Source: Pectobacterium punjabense (lineage in GTDB: Bacteria; Pseudomonadota; Gammaproteobacteria; Enterobacterales; Enterobacteriaceae). From it: a stretch of 64,000 nucleotides of DNA. The first letter of the stretch is position 1. Every line of letters starts with the position of its first letter. The position numbers were made by a program, and so were the translations under genes. Below are positions 45,726-56,375 of the stretch, piece by piece. Under the pieces are notes generated by a model, which made no database searches, was not told where the DNA came from, and saw only the letters and a list, made by a program, of their open reading frames with translations. The stretch is taken from positions 558,001 to 622,000 of the forward strand of contig NZ_CP038498.1 of the NCBI RefSeq assembly GCF_012427845.1. Reading direction: 5' to 3'.

Positions 45726-46523
45726 GTGCCTTCTGAACGACATCGTTTTATCGATACCCACTGCCATTTCGATTTTCCCCTATTCTACGATGATGCACCG
45801 GAAAGCTTGCGTCTGGCGCAAGACGCTGGGGTTGAACGCATCATTATTCCTGCGGTGGCTTCTCAGCATTTTGAGCGCGTATTGACGCTTGCTCGCACCT
45901 ATTCTTCGCTTTACGCCGCACTTGGCCTTCATCCACTTTATATTGCTGAACATCAGGAAAGCGATCTGCTTCGGCTAGAGGATGAACTAAGCCAATTGCC
46001 CGCAACGCTGGTGGCGATCGGTGAGATTGGCTTGGATCTCTATATGCCGGAACCGCAGTTCGAGCGACAGCTTGCTTTCCTTGAGGCGCAGCTTAGATTG
46101 GCGAAAAAATACGATCTCCCAGTGATTCTGCATTCGCGGCGCAGCCATGACCGACTGGCACAATTACTCCGGCGTATTGATGTGCCGCGTACTGGTGTGG
46201 TTCACGGCTTTGCGGGCAGCCTGGCGCAGGCGGAGGCCTTTATCCGGCTGGGTTACTACATTGGTGTAGGGGGAACCATTACCTATGACCGAGCGAATAA
46301 AACACGTCAGGCAATCGCGCAACTGCCGTTAGAACGGCTTTTGCTGGAAACGGATGCCCCCGATATGCCGATGAGCGGTTATCAGGGGCAGCCAAACCGG
46401 CCTGAACGTATTCCCTGTGCGTTTCAAGCGCTGTGTGCGCTGCGCGCAGAACCGCCTGAGGAGATAGCGGAGGCGCTCTGGCAGAATTCGCTTAGGCTGT
46501 TTGAGCGGCTCACTCCGGCGTAG
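45726..46523 (+). CDS. yjjV: TatD-family metal-dependent hydrolase YjjV
   Basis: 265 residues from the GTG at 45726, which has GGAGAG with a 7-nt spacer and starts just before the conserved FIDTHCHFDFP. TatD DNase motifs are present: HCH near the N-terminus, GEIGLDL, PVILHSRRSHD and LLLETDAPDMP. The frame is open 81 bp upstream, but that part has no similarity. Probably a nuclease or deacylase; the substrate is not known. Confidence 0.9.
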   Translation: MPSERHRFIDTHCHFDFPLFYDDAPESLRLAQDAGVERIIIPAVASQHFERVLTLARTYSSLYAALGLHPLYIAEHQESDLLRLEDELSQLPATLVAIGEIGLDLYMPEPQFERQLAFLEAQLRLAKKYDLPVILHSRRSHDRLAQLLRRIDVPRTGVVHGFAGSLAQAEAFIRLGYYIGVGGTITYDRANKTRQAIAQLPLERLLLETDAPDMPMSGYQGQPNRPERIPCAFQALCALRAEPPEEIAEALWQNSLRLFERLTPA

Positions 46524-46647
46524 CACGGCTACTGTTACGCCACGATATTCCCCAAAGCGGAACGACGCTCTGCTTCCGCTTTTTCTGTTATTTCTGTGCG
46601 ACAATAGGCAAAACAGTCATTTTGATTTCATATGCCGACCATTAAAT

Positions 46648-46663
46648 TGTGACGTAGATCACT
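46648..46663. promoter_or_regulatory. CRP site upstream of the nucleoside transporter
   Basis: TGTGA-CGTAGA-TCACT matches CRP at 9 of 10 positions. A second half-site TGTGA begins at 46700, 52 bp downstream. Such spacing is typical of CytR-CRP regulated promoters (for example deoP2), which suits a nucleoside transporter. Confidence 0.75.
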
Positions 46664-46825
46664 ATTATGTGTTTTGGGCTGTTCGATGTTGTATGTATTT
46701 GTGACATAAATTAGCGACCTTCACGGGCCACTCTTTATAATCGGCTCACCAGCGCGTGCTTACCGTTCTGGCGAAACGATTTTTATTATGCTTTCACTTT
46801 TTTCACGCGTTATAGGGAACTTCAC

Positions 46826-48103
46826 ATGCAACTCGTTATGAGTCTCATCGGCATGCTTGTTCTGATTTTTTTCGCGGTTATGTTGTCCAGTAACCGTAAA
46901 GCGATCAGATTGCGTACCGTAGCCGGTGCTTTCATTCTTCAGATCGGTATCGGTGCCTTGGTGCTATATGTACCCGTCGGGCGCAAGATTCTGGAGGGCA
47001 TGACGGGCGGTGTAGCAAACGTTATCGCCTACGGAAATCAAGGCGTGTCATTCATTTTTGGCGGTCTGGTTTCCGACAAAATGTTCGAGGTATTTGGCGG
47101 TGGCGGGTTCGTTTTCGCATTCCGTGTATTGCCAATTATCGTCTTTTTCTCTTCCCTTGTGGCGGTACTGTATTACATGGGCGTGATGCAGTGGGTCATC
47201 CGCTTATTAGGCGGCGGATTGCAAAAACTGCTGGGAACGTCCCGTACTGAATCGCTCTCTGCAACCGCTAACATTTTTGTTGGACAGACAGAAGCACCGC
47301 TGGTGGTGCGACCATACATCGCCAATATGACGCGCTCAGAATTGTTTGCGGTGATGTGTGGTGGGTTGGCATCGATTGCAGGCTCTGTGATGGCAGGTTA
47401 TGCCCAAATGGGCGTGCCGTTGGACTATCTAATAGCCGCGTCCTTCATGGCGGCACCGGGTGGGTTACTGTTTGCCAAACTGATGGTGCCGGAAACGGAA
47501 AAAACGCACGATCATGATGAAATGGGGGGCTTTGTCGATGGCGACGATCGCCCTGCTAACGTCATTGATGCGGCGGCAAGCGGTGCGGCTTCTGGGATGC
47601 AGTTGGCGCTGAATGTGGGGGCGATGCTGCTGGCTTTTGTCGCTTTGATTGCACTGCTTAACGGTATTTTGGGGGGGATCGGTGGCTGGTTTGATTACCC
47701 GCAACTGTCAATGGAACTGGTTTTGGGATGGATATTCTCACCTGTTGCTTTCTTAATCGGTGTTCCATGGCATGAAGCGACCGTTGCGGGTTCGTTCATT
47801 GGGCAAAAACTGATCGTCAACGAGTTCGTCGCTTACATGAATTTCAGTGAATATCTGAAAGCAGATGACGTGGTGCAGGCCGCTGGCTTGCAGGTTCTGT
47901 CGGATCATACCAAGGCTGTGATTTCGTTCGCGCTGTGCGGCTTTGCTAACCTTTCGTCTATTGCTATTCTTATTGGAGGTTTGGGCAGTATGGCACCGAC
48001 TCGGCGTCAGGATATTGCCCGCTTTGGTTTGAAAGCGGTTGCGGCAGGTACGCTTTCTAACCTGATGAGCGCCTGCATCGCAGGGTTCTTTTTGGCTCTG
48101 TAA
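46826..48103 (+). CDS. Concentrative (CNT/NupC-type) nucleoside transporter
   Basis: 425 residues, about ten membrane segments. CNT landmarks: [25 protein letters not shown] split across two lines, [21 protein letters not shown] (Q-T-E-A-P binding motif), [17 protein letters not shown] and [17 protein letters not shown]. It imports nucleosides with H+ or Na+. Whether it is nupC or a nupX/psuT paralogue cannot be decided. Ended by the hairpin at 48136-48167. Confidence 0.93.
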   Translation: MQLVMSLIGMLVLIFFAVMLSSNRKAIRLRTVAGAFILQIGIGALVLYVPVGRKILEGMTGGVANVIAYGNQGVSFIFGGLVSDKMFEVFGGGGFVFAFRVLPIIVFFSSLVAVLYYMGVMQWVIRLLGGGLQKLLGTSRTESLSATANIFVGQTEAPLVVRPYIANMTRSELFAVMCGGLASIAGSVMAGYAQMGVPLDYLIAASFMAAPGGLLFAKLMVPETEKTHDHDEMGGFVDGDDRPANVIDAAASGAASGMQLALNVGAMLLAFVALIALLNGILGGIGGWFDYPQLSMELVLGWIFSPVAFLIGVPWHEATVAGSFIGQKLIVNEFVAYMNFSEYLKADDVVQAAGLQVLSDHTKAVISFALCGFANLSSIAILIGGLGSMAPTRRQDIARFGLKAVAAGTLSNLMSACIAGFFLAL

Positions 48104-48135
48104 ATGTAACCAGGCATTCTTGCAGTAGCGAGATG

Positions 48136-48167
48136 ATGGGCGGCGAAAGTCGCCCATTGTTCGTTTT
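48136..48167 (+). terminator. Intrinsic terminator after the nucleoside transporter
   Basis: ATGGGCG pairs with CGCCCAT around an 8-nt loop; TGTTCGTTTT follows. Confidence 0.75.
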
Positions 48168-48251
48168 AAACCCTACGTTTTTCAGGGTTTAAGCGTGATC
48201 TACGCGATGTTTACTGAATGTGGGCGCGATTGCTTGCCTGAGTGGAGTGAC

Positions 48252-48968
48252 ATGCTTTCTGCTTTTATTGATGATGTTGAATGGATTACTTTTCCACGGG
48301 CAACGGACGGTGCCGCCTACCCAGGTATTACTGCTCGCTGCCATTTCCATTCTTCTGCCTATGATGATGCACTTTTCGCTGAGGCGAATATTCCTTTTTC
48401 TGATGCGCTAGAGCGTGCTGTACCGAAACGGCGGGCTGAATTTTTGGCTGGACGTTATCTTGCCAGACATGTGTTGAATAAGTTGGGTCACCCCGATTTT
48501 GTTCTGCATAGTGGGGAGGATCGTTCGCCGCAATGGCCGGAAAACATCGCTGGTTCGCTGAGTCATAATAAAGACAGCGTTCTTTGCGCTGCACATGTGC
48601 GTAATGACGAGCTGTCGTGCGTGGGGGTTGATATCGAAGGGTTTATATCCGACGAGCGTGCGCAGTCGCTGTGGCCCGGAATCATTGGTGACGAAGAGTT
48701 CCAGTGGTTTCTGGAGCGGGAGGAGTCGTTCTGCTGCCTGCTGACGGTAAGTTTCTCGGCAAAAGAGAGCCTGTTCAAGGCGCTTTATCCGCAGGTTCGG
48801 CACTACTTCGATTTTCTGGATGCCAGACTGGTGGCGCTGGATATCACTAAACGCGAGTTTGAGCTGGAGCTGTTGACCGATCTGACCCCCGTTTTTTACG
48901 CCGGACGCCGCTTTAAAGGTGCGTATCTGCTGAGAGAGTACGACGTCACTACCTTTCTCTGCTGCTAA
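48252..48968 (+). CDS. 4'-phosphopantetheinyl transferase, EntD type
   Basis: 238 residues. It transfers phosphopantetheine from CoA to the carrier-domain serines of EntB and the NRPSs in this cluster. The family motifs GSLSHNKDSVLCA, VGVDIEG (Mg2+ ligands D and E) and FSAKESLFKALYP are present; KRRAEFLAGRYLAR is the conserved N-terminal block. ATG at 48252 has GGAG upstream; earlier in-frame starts exist. It converges on the TonB receptor and sits at one edge of the siderophore locus. Confidence 0.92.
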   Translation: MLSAFIDDVEWITFPRATDGAAYPGITARCHFHSSAYDDALFAEANIPFSDALERAVPKRRAEFLAGRYLARHVLNKLGHPDFVLHSGEDRSPQWPENIAGSLSHNKDSVLCAAHVRNDELSCVGVDIEGFISDERAQSLWPGIIGDEEFQWFLEREESFCCLLTVSFSAKESLFKALYPQVRHYFDFLDARLVALDITKREFELELLTDLTPVFYAGRRFKGAYLLREYDVTTFLCC

Positions 48969-48988
48969 AAAAGCCCGCGTTAGCGGGC
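48965..48988 (-). terminator. Intrinsic terminator after the TonB receptor gene
   Basis: On the minus strand AGCCCGC pairs with GCGGGCT around a 4-nt loop and is followed by TTTTTT. 30 bp after the receptor stop; it could also act for the convergent transferase gene on the plus strand, but without a U tract there. Confidence 0.85.
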
Positions 48989-49017
48989 TCCGAGTCATTC
49001 ATTAGAACGTATTGGTA

Positions 49018-50979
49018 TCAGAACTTGTAGCTCACGCCGCCGTATATCGTCCGCCCAGACAGGAAGTAGTCGTTGTTGGTTGCGACGTAATCCCGTTTTT
49101 CGTTGGTCAGGTTAGTGAGTCCTAATTTCAGGTCCACATTTTTAACTGGCGTATAGGTGGCACCGATATCCACGGTGTTGAAGCCACGTGTTTTGCTGAC
49201 CTCTTTATCAAACAGATATTGATTGCCGGTGTATTGGTAAGCAATATAAGTCGATAGATTATCTAACGCCTGCCAGTTCAACTGCGTGTTAACCGTATTT
49301 TTTGGCGTTTGCTTCAGGCGCATTCTGGTGGTGCGATCTTCCGCGTCGACAATAGTCCAGTTAGTGGTCCAGTTCAGGTCATCTGTCACATCGACCCAGA
49401 ATGAAGTTTCAATCCCTTGAATTCGCGCTTTATTCACATTTTCATAGGTGAGGCGCGTCGCGACTCTGTCCCAGGTCTGAACCTGAATCATGTCTTTAAT
49501 ATCGTTATTAAATAAAGTAACACCCGCGCCAAAGCGCTCGGCTTCATAAGCGGTGCCGACTTCATAGCTGATTGACGTTTCAGGCTTCAAATCCGGGTTA
49601 CCTACCGTCTGGCAGCGGCCACGGCAGGCGGCAATCGCGTACGATTCCGATGATTGTGCAATTGAGGGGGCTTTAAACGCTTTGCTGACGCCGCCTTTTA
49701 CCACCCAGTTGTCGGTGAGGCTATAGGTGGCGTAAGCGCGCGGGCTGAACTCTGTACCGTAAGTCTCATGCTTATCGACACGTCCGCCGAAGGTTAATGC
49801 CAGATCGGATAACTTGAATTCATCTTGCAGGAAGAGTGCACCCTGACTCACGTCAATGGTGCCGTTGGGCAAGTTCATACTGTGTTTCAAGGAAGTGAGG
49901 CGATATTCTCCGCCACCAGTCAGTAGATGATCGCCTAGATAGCCAGAGACCTGTCCGTCAATCGTATGGTTATCCTGCGTAATGTCGGCTTTGCCATTAT
50001 TGAGTTGGGAATTATCCATCAACTCCACATTTTCATAGAAATAGCGCAGACGCGTATCGACGTTATCCCAACTACCGTTGTGCGTTAATCCCAGTCCCAG
50101 ACGCTCCATTTTTTGAATGTTACGCACAGCTGCACCATAGTTGTTCCAACGTACGTCACGGTCGTCTTTGGCATATGTGGCGTCGAAATCCAAGCTCTGT
50201 TGATCATCAATCAACCACGTTAAATTTCCCATCACGCTGTAATTATCACGTTTTTCCAGTGCATCAGTATTCCGATTTACCGACTGTTCAGTTTTCCATG
50301 CATCGCGCTCTCCGCCATCGGCCAGCAGGCTCCCCAGCAGCGTGTTTTCTATGAGTGGTCCGCTGATATAACCATTCAGACGGTTATGGTCACCACCCGA
50401 TCCTTCCATTGGCGATGTAATGTTATAGCCAATTTCGCCTTTTAGTTCGTTGCTCGGTTGGTTCAGAATGACGTTAATGACACCGCCCAGTGCATCGGCA
50501 CCGTACAGAGAGGACATCGGCCCACGGATCACTTCAACACGCTCGATTGCTGAGATGGGAATTGCGCTCAGATCGAAATCATTACCCATATTTCCAGCAA
50601 GCGCATCACGGGAATTAACCCGACGGCCATTGATGAGTAACAACGTATAGTCCGCTTTCATACCGCGGATCTTGATTTCGTTACGACCATAACTCGTCGA
50701 CGGATTGATGTTAATGCCCGGTAGCTTTTTCACCGCGTCGGAAATGTTATTCACCGACATCTTTTCCAGCTCGGCACGCGTGATGACAGAGACACTCGCG
50801 GGCGCGCTCAGCGTGGTGTGCTTCGTCTGTGTTGCTGTCACGACGATTTTTTCATCTGCCGCGTTTTCTGCCTGCGCAAGTGCAGGCAGTGCCAGTAATC
50901 CCGTCATCAGCAGGGCGTGATACACCTTGCTGTGTGGGAAATGATGATGTGAAAAACGACTTTCCGGTTTTAGCTGCAT
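49018..50979 (-). CDS. TonB-dependent catecholate siderophore receptor, CirA type
   Basis: 653-residue outer-membrane receptor. Signal peptide in the first about 36 residues (HALLMTGLLALPALAQAE), TonB box EKIVVTAT, plug domain with GMKADYTLLLINGRRVNSRDA, RGPMSSLYGADALGGVINV, then a beta-barrel ending in the C-terminal Phe (YGGVSYKF). The loop motif CRGRCQTVGNPDLKPETS closely parallels E. coli CirA (CRGACKIVGSPDLKPETS). It probably imports the ferric form of the siderophore made here. Transcribed after the MFS exporter from a Fur-box-containing promoter. Confidence 0.92.
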   Translation of the reverse strand: MQLKPESRFSHHHFPHSKVYHALLMTGLLALPALAQAENAADEKIVVTATQTKHTTLSAPASVSVITRAELEKMSVNNISDAVKKLPGININPSTSYGRNEIKIRGMKADYTLLLINGRRVNSRDALAGNMGNDFDLSAIPISAIERVEVIRGPMSSLYGADALGGVINVILNQPSNELKGEIGYNITSPMEGSGGDHNRLNGYISGPLIENTLLGSLLADGGERDAWKTEQSVNRNTDALEKRDNYSVMGNLTWLIDDQQSLDFDATYAKDDRDVRWNNYGAAVRNIQKMERLGLGLTHNGSWDNVDTRLRYFYENVELMDNSQLNNGKADITQDNHTIDGQVSGYLGDHLLTGGGEYRLTSLKHSMNLPNGTIDVSQGALFLQDEFKLSDLALTFGGRVDKHETYGTEFSPRAYATYSLTDNWVVKGGVSKAFKAPSIAQSSESYAIAACRGRCQTVGNPDLKPETSISYEVGTAYEAERFGAGVTLFNNDIKDMIQVQTWDRVATRLTYENVNKARIQGIETSFWVDVTDDLNWTTNWTIVDAEDRTTRMRLKQTPKNTVNTQLNWQALDNLSTYIAYQYTGNQYLFDKEVSKTRGFNTVDIGATYTPVKNVDLKLGLTNLTNEKRDYVATNNDYFLSGRTIYGGVSYKF

Positions 50980-51076
50980 GTCAAAGACCCCATCAAATAG
51001 TAGAAAAAAACATCCCCGTAAGTAACTCACAGTGTTGTGAGTATTGCCGACCCACTCGTTGCGTGAGTCGATCGGT

Positions 51077-52339
51077 TTATTGCCCAGTCACCTGTGCTGA
51101 CTGGCGTGCTGCCGTTCTCCGGCCGCGTTCAGCCAATTGCGGAATCAAGCGCATGGTCAGCAGCATGGCGACCAGCGCAAATACGGTGCTGGCCACGGCA
51201 AGCTGTGAGAACCCGTCAATTTTCCCCTCGGCGGAGGTGCTCAGATAAGCGGCTGAGGCAACGCTAGCAAGCCCTGATGCAATGTTGGCCGCTGTTCCCT
51301 GATAGGACATAAACGCGGCGCGCTGATGCGGTAGCGGAATACCTGCGGTAATCGCCAGCGTGCTACTAGAACGAGCCGCACTCAGCGCCATGAACAAGGG
51401 GAACATCAGATACAGAGAGAGCGATAAGGGCAACGCAAAGCCACAGAGAATGACAACCGCCAGCAGCAGTGTCGTTACTATGATTGTCTGGCTGGCATAC
51501 CCACGATCCAACAGGTTGCCACACAGCTGCATGGTCACCATGCTTGCCAGCCCGCCACAGAGATAGAGCAGGGAAATATCATCCCGAGGGAAAGCGAGGT
51601 TGAACTGAAAATAGTTGGAGAAATGGGGGATCAGCAGGAAATGTCCGAACATTTGTAGCGAAATCACCGTCAGCCCCAATAGGAAAATGGGCGATGCCAG
51701 CAGGTCTTTTAATACCGAAGCGGGCGCTGTCGTGGGTGACGAACCTTGCTGAACCCGGTGCATCGGCGGCATTGAAGGAAAAAACCACAGCACTAACAGC
51801 GCCAGTAGCAGGCCGCCCAGGCCGAAGGTATAAAACGGTGCTTGCCAGTTAATTCGGTGGGCCAACTCCAGTGACAGCGGCATGATGACAATGGCTGCGA
51901 GTGAGAAGCTCATTCCGACGTAGGCCAACTGCTTTCCGCGTTCGTTGGTTGGCACGATATCAACAACCGCCGCCATCAAGACGCCCGATGCCGGGCCAGC
52001 AACACAGCCCGCCAAAATAAACAGCAGCAAAAGATGGGTTTGACTGGTGGCAAACATGCAGGCTGCCGTCAGACCAAAGCGCAACGTCAGTAGAACAAGT
52101 AGGGCGTGTTTACGGTTAAATCTATCCAGATAAGGCGCGGCGAGGAAGCCGACGATGGCTGAGGCAAACGTTGCGCCGCCGCTAATATAGCCGATGTTTT
52201 TGGCATCCATGGAGAGTGCGCTGATGAAGTCGGGGCCTAGCGGCATCACCATCATTAGGCTACCGAGAGAAAGCATATTGATTAGCAACGCCAGATGCAC
52301 AACAGATCGGGTGTGCTGGCGGTACATGCTTTCATCCAT
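51077..52339 (-). CDS. MFS transporter, probable siderophore exporter
   Basis: 420 residues, 12 predicted membrane segments, with the AraJ/EntS-like motif PYLDRFNRKHALL between segments 2 and 3. Upstream in-frame GTG at 52360 lacks a Shine-Dalgarno; the ATG at 52339 is preferred. First gene of the exporter-receptor unit and divergent from entC, with two Fur-box-like sites between. Export of the siderophore or a precursor is inferred from position. Confidence 0.87.
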   Translation of the reverse strand: MDESMYRQHTRSVVHLALLINMLSLGSLMMVMPLGPDFISALSMDAKNIGYISGGATFASAIVGFLAAPYLDRFNRKHALLVLLTLRFGLTAACMFATSQTHLLLLFILAGCVAGPASGVLMAAVVDIVPTNERGKQLAYVGMSFSLAAIVIMPLSLELAHRINWQAPFYTFGLGGLLLALLVLWFFPSMPPMHRVQQGSSPTTAPASVLKDLLASPIFLLGLTVISLQMFGHFLLIPHFSNYFQFNLAFPRDDISLLYLCGGLASMVTMQLCGNLLDRGYASQTIIVTTLLLAVVILCGFALPLSLSLYLMFPLFMALSAARSSSTLAITAGIPLPHQRAAFMSYQGTAANIASGLASVASAAYLSTSAEGKIDGFSQLAVASTVFALVAMLLTMRLIPQLAERGRRTAARQSAQVTGQ

Positions 52340-52414
52340 GACAGGCTCACATTTAGACACAGTTAGTAAAATATTGGCGCAGTCTAGCGCAGCTTAATTC
52401 CGCTGACAATGAAT

Positions 52415-52433
52415 GATAACTATTTTCATTATC
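52415..52433. promoter_or_regulatory. Fur-box-like site proximal to the exporter gene
   Basis: GATAACTATTTTCATTATC matches the 19-bp Fur consensus GATAATGATAATCATTATC at 15 of 19 positions. It lies 76 bp upstream of the exporter start. Confidence 0.75.
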
Positions 52434-52616
52434 ATCTGTGATGTGGGTTTTATAATCAATACATTCCTATTGCTAATCATTAACGGTTATGAAAGATGAA
52501 CAATAAAATTGATTAACATCAATATAACCCGCAGTTTTTGGGAGGAAATAACCATTTTGAGGAAGGATTGACCGAACACGTTACTTCAGTGTAATTTAAC
52601 TTCGCTTAATATAAAT

Positions 52617-52635
52617 GATAATGATTTTAATAATC
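52617..52635. promoter_or_regulatory. Fur-box-like site proximal to entC
   Basis: GATAATGATTTTAATAATC matches the Fur consensus at 15 of 19 positions, with the first nine bases perfect. It lies 36 bp before the entC start and would repress the biosynthetic operon under iron sufficiency. Confidence 0.78.
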
Positions 52636-52670
52636 ATTGGTATTTAATTTGCGAGCGCAGGAGCTGTCTT

Positions 52671-53867
52671 GTGGATACACTGATTACAGAAACTGAAACA
52701 TTTAGCGGGCTAACTTATTCAGAACAGACCGCTTTTTTATATGCATCGGAACACCGAAGCCTTTCTACTTCCGGCTTATTTGAACGTATTTCGTCCCCTG
52801 TTTGTACTCCGGGCTCGCACGATGACAGGCTTAGCTCAGCAATCGCGCAGGCGTTTCAGCGCGCGCGTCAAGCAGGGCAGTCGCTGCCTATTGTTGTAGG
52901 GGCAATCCCCTTTGATACCACACAACCTTCTTGTCTCTATGTGCCTGATAGTTACACCGTTACGACGAAATCGGAACTCGTTAGCCGCGCCCGTAAATAC
53001 ACGACTGCGGCACCTAAAGCATCAACGCTAAACAGTGTTCCTGATGAATCTCAGTTCAAATCCATTGTGGCAGAGGCCGTTGAGCGCTTCCGACGCGGTG
53101 AACTAAGCAAAGCGGTGCTGTCGCGCATTCTGGACATTGAGCTGACGGAACCCGTTAAGGCTCAGACGATCCTCAACAACCTGATGGTACAGAATGCGGG
53201 TGGCTATCACTTCTCGCTGCCGCTGCCGGACGGTTCGGTATTACTGGGTGCCAGCCCGGAACTGCTGCTGCGTAAGCAGGGGAGTGTGATTGTCTCTAAT
53301 CCGCTGGCGGGCTCGGCACGACGGATGAGCGATGAACATCTGGACTACCTGAACAGCCAGCGTTTACTGAATTCTGGCAAAGATAAGCACGAGCATAAGC
53401 TGGTGGTGGACGACATTCGCCAACGCCTGATGCCGCTGTGCGTGTCGTTAACTATTCCATCGGTCCCCTCGCTGATGAACACCGCTTCAATGTGGCATTT
53501 GTCCACGGCGATTAGAGGCGAACTGGTGAACCCTGAGATGACAGCGCTTCAGGTCGCCTGTCAGCTACACCCCACCCCCGCACTCTGCGGTTTCCCCACG
53601 CAGGAAGCGCGCCAGCTGATCGCAGAATTGGAACCGCATGACCGTGGCGTATTCAGCGGCATTGTCGGCTGGTGTGATGCCAACGGTGATGGCGAATGGG
53701 CGATCGCGATTCGCTGCGGCACCATCAAACACAATAAAGTCTGCCTGTTTGCTGGCGCGGGCATTGTTGAGGCATCCGTCCCCGAGGATGAATGGGCTGA
53801 AACCGCTGCCAAATTAAACACGATGCTGAATGCATTTGGGCTTAACTCAGGTGTGGATGGACTATGA
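52671..53867 (+). CDS. entC: Isochorismate synthase
   Basis: 398 residues; converts chorismate to isochorismate, the first step of 2,3-dihydroxybenzoate synthesis. Conserved blocks: [63 protein letters not shown] and [10 protein letters not shown]. It starts with GTG, preceded by AGGAG and a 7-nt spacer. The stop overlaps the entE start (ATGA). Confidence 0.96.
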   Translation: MDTLITETETFSGLTYSEQTAFLYASEHRSLSTSGLFERISSPVCTPGSHDDRLSSAIAQAFQRARQAGQSLPIVVGAIPFDTTQPSCLYVPDSYTVTTKSELVSRARKYTTAAPKASTLNSVPDESQFKSIVAEAVERFRRGELSKAVLSRILDIELTEPVKAQTILNNLMVQNAGGYHFSLPLPDGSVLLGASPELLLRKQGSVIVSNPLAGSARRMSDEHLDYLNSQRLLNSGKDKHEHKLVVDDIRQRLMPLCVSLTIPSVPSLMNTASMWHLSTAIRGELVNPEMTALQVACQLHPTPALCGFPTQEARQLIAELEPHDRGVFSGIVGWCDANGDGEWAIAIRCGTIKHNKVCLFAGAGIVEASVPEDEWAETAAKLNTMLNAFGLNSGVDGL

Positions 53868-55489
53868 GCATTGAATTTACGCCCTGGCCAGAGGCGCTGG
53901 CACAGCGCTACCGTGAGAAAGGCTATTGGGTCGGCTTGCCGTTAACGGACGCCTGGGAGCGCCACTTGGCGACGCAGCCGGATGCCGTTGCGGTCGTGTG
54001 CGGTGAGCGTCAGTGGAGCTATCGGGAACTGGACCAACAGTCTTCCGCGCTGGCATCTCGCTTGACGGAACATGGCTTGCGCAGTGGCGATACCGCGCTG
54101 GTGCAACTGCCAAACGTAGCCGAATTTTACCTGACCTTTTTTGCATTGCTGAAAATGGGGGTCGCGCCAGTTAACGCGCTGTTCAGTCATAACAAGCTGG
54201 AGCTGCTGTCGTATGCCACGCAGATCGAACCACGCTTATTGATTGCATCAGCAGAGCATCCGCTGTTTGGCAACGGTGAGTTTCTGGATCGGCTACAGAC
54301 GCAGGTTCCTCGCCTGCAAACGGTGGTGATGCTCGGCGACAGCCCGCTAGGGCACAGTCTGACTGACTGGCTGCAACCGAATGCTTCGGCCAGTCAGTAT
54401 CAGCCTTCCGCGTCGGCGCAGGTCGCCTTCTTCCAGCTTTCTGGCGGCAGTACCGGTACGCCGAAGCTGATTCCTCGCACCCATGACGATTACTACTACA
54501 GCGTGCGTCGTAGCGTAGAAATTTGCGAGCTGACGCCACAAACCCGCTACCTGTGTGCGTTGCCCGCACCGCATAACTTCCCGTTAAGTTCGCCCGGTTC
54601 GCTCGGCGTATTTTACGCTGGTGGACGCGTCGTGCTGGCGTCCGATCCGGGAGCGATGACCTGTTTCCCGTTAATTGAGCGCCATCAGATCGATATTACG
54701 TCGCTGGTGCCGCCCGCTGCCGCGCTGTGGGTTCAGGCGGCAGAGCAGTTTGGTGCGGCGTTGCGTAGCCTGAAGGTTTTGCAGGTGGGGGGCGCGAAGT
54801 TAAGTGAAGCCGTTGCCCGGCGCATCCCGGCAGTCTTGGGCTGCCAGCTGCAGCAGGTGCTGGGGATGGCGGAAGGGCTGGTGAATTACACCCGACTGGA
54901 TGATAGCGATGAACATATCTTCACCACGCAAGGCTACCCGATGAGCCCGGACGATGAGGTGAAAGTGCTGGATATTGATGGTAATCCGGTGCCGAGAGGC
55001 GAGGCAGGGCTGTTGGCGACGAGAGGTCCGTACACCTTCCGTGGCTATTACCGCAGCCCGGAACACAATGCCCGAGCTTTCGACGGAGAAGGTTTCTATC
55101 ACTCGGGTGATGTGGTGCAAATGACCGAAGAGGGCTATTTGCGCGTGGTCGGGCGGGAGAAAGATCAGATCAACCGCGGTGGAGAAAAGATTGCCGCCGA
55201 AGAAATCGAAAACCTGCTGCTCAAGCATGACGGCATTCTCCATGCCGCGCTGGTGTCCATGCCTGACCCGGTTATGGGCGAAAAGAGCTGTGCTTTTCTG
55301 GTGGTCAGCGATCCTTCGCTGAAAGCCATCACATTAAGGAAATATCTGCGTAATCAGGGTATTGCTGAATTCAAACTGCCAGACCGCTTCGAGATGATCG
55401 ACACCTTGCCCGTCACACCCGTCGGCAAGATTGATAAGAAATCACTCCGTCAGCGCATTCAGACCCAACTTAGCATTCAAAATAAATAA
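53864..55489 (+). CDS. entE: 2,3-Dihydroxybenzoate-AMP ligase
   Basis: 541-residue stand-alone adenylation enzyme (E. coli EntE 536). It activates 2,3-DHB and loads it on the EntB carrier domain. Motifs: [18 protein letters not shown] (P loop), the aryl-acid pocket [39 protein letters not shown] and C-terminal [11 protein letters not shown]. Coupled to entC by overlap. Confidence 0.97.
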   Translation: MSIEFTPWPEALAQRYREKGYWVGLPLTDAWERHLATQPDAVAVVCGERQWSYRELDQQSSALASRLTEHGLRSGDTALVQLPNVAEFYLTFFALLKMGVAPVNALFSHNKLELLSYATQIEPRLLIASAEHPLFGNGEFLDRLQTQVPRLQTVVMLGDSPLGHSLTDWLQPNASASQYQPSASAQVAFFQLSGGSTGTPKLIPRTHDDYYYSVRRSVEICELTPQTRYLCALPAPHNFPLSSPGSLGVFYAGGRVVLASDPGAMTCFPLIERHQIDITSLVPPAAALWVQAAEQFGAALRSLKVLQVGGAKLSEAVARRIPAVLGCQLQQVLGMAEGLVNYTRLDDSDEHIFTTQGYPMSPDDEVKVLDIDGNPVPRGEAGLLATRGPYTFRGYYRSPEHNARAFDGEGFYHSGDVVQMTEEGYLRVVGREKDQINRGGEKIAAEEIENLLLKHDGILHAALVSMPDPVMGEKSCAFLVVSDPSLKAITLRKYLRNQGIAEFKLPDRFEMIDTLPVTPVGKIDKKSLRQRIQTQLSIQNK

Positions 55490-55499
55490 GGATTTTGTG

Positions 55500-56375
55500 A
55501 TGGCAATCCCTTCTATTGCTTCGTATCCCCTGCCGTGCGCACAGGATTTCCCAGACAACAAGGTGTCCTGGGCGTTTGAACCTGGACGTGCGGTACTGCT
55601 GATTCACGACATGCAGGACTATTTCGTGAATTTCTATGGCGCGGACAGTCCGCTGATGCAACAGCTGATTGAAAACATTGCGGCATTGCGAGCCTACTGC
55701 AAAGCGCAGGGCGTTCCGGTGGTGTATACCGCGCAACCTAATGCGCAGAGCGCGGCCGACCGCGCGCTGCTGAACGATATGTGGGGCGCAGGGCTGAATA
55801 ATCACCCTGAAAAACAGCGTGTTGTGAGCGCACTGGCACCCGATGAACATGACACCGTGCTGGTGAAATGGCGCTACAGCGCATTCCATCGTTCCCCGCT
55901 GGAACCGATGATGAAAGAGATGGGCAAAGATCAACTGATTATCTGCGGTGTTTATGGGCATATCGGCTGCATGATTACCGCGACGGATGCCTTCATGCGC
56001 GATATCAAGCCCTTCATGGTCGGCGATGCGATTGCGGATTTCTCACTTCAGGAACACCAGATGGCGCTGAAATATGTGGCGACGCGCGCCGGACGGGTGG
56101 TTAGCACAGCAGAACTCACAGGAGTAAAAATGGCACAGGCACTCACGAAACAAGGGCTGAGAGCGCATCTGCTGAGTTTGATCGACGAAGAAGACGATCA
56201 GTTCGATGAAGATGAAAATCTGATCGACTATGGCCTGGACTCGGTGCGTATGATGGCGCTGTTGACCGAATGGCGCAATCAGGGCGTGACGCTGAGCTTT
56301 GTCGATCTGGCGCGTAACCCCAGCCTGAATGCCTGGTGGGCGCTGATCGAAAAACAGCAGGGAGCCGTATTATGA
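55500..56375 (+). CDS. entB: Isochorismatase fused to aryl carrier protein
   Basis: 291 residues. The N-terminal hydrolase domain (about 1-210; LLIHDMQDYFVNFYG, catalytic-loop region LVKWRYSAFHRSPLE, GVYGHIGCM) makes 2,3-dihydro-2,3-DHB. The C-terminal carrier domain has the phosphopantetheine site LIDYGLDSVRMM. The ATG at 55500 has AAGGA with a 7-nt spacer. Its stop overlaps the NRPS1 start as ATGA. Confidence 0.96.
   Translation: MAIPSIASYPLPCAQDFPDNKVSWAFEPGRAVLLIHDMQDYFVNFYGADSPLMQQLIENIAALRAYCKAQGVPVVYTAQPNAQSAADRALLNDMWGAGLNNHPEKQRVVSALAPDEHDTVLVKWRYSAFHRSPLEPMMKEMGKDQLIICGVYGHIGCMITATDAFMRDIKPFMVGDAIADFSLQEHQMALKYVATRAGRVVSTAELTGVKMAQALTKQGLRAHLLSLIDEEDDQFDEDENLIDYGLDSVRMMALLTEWRNQGVTLSFVDLARNPSLNAWWALIEKQQGAVL

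Noticed and set aside
51025-51042. Short perfect hairpin (ACTCACA / TGTGAGT) between exporter and receptor genes
   Set aside because: No U tract on the minus strand and no evidence for attenuation; too short to claim function.
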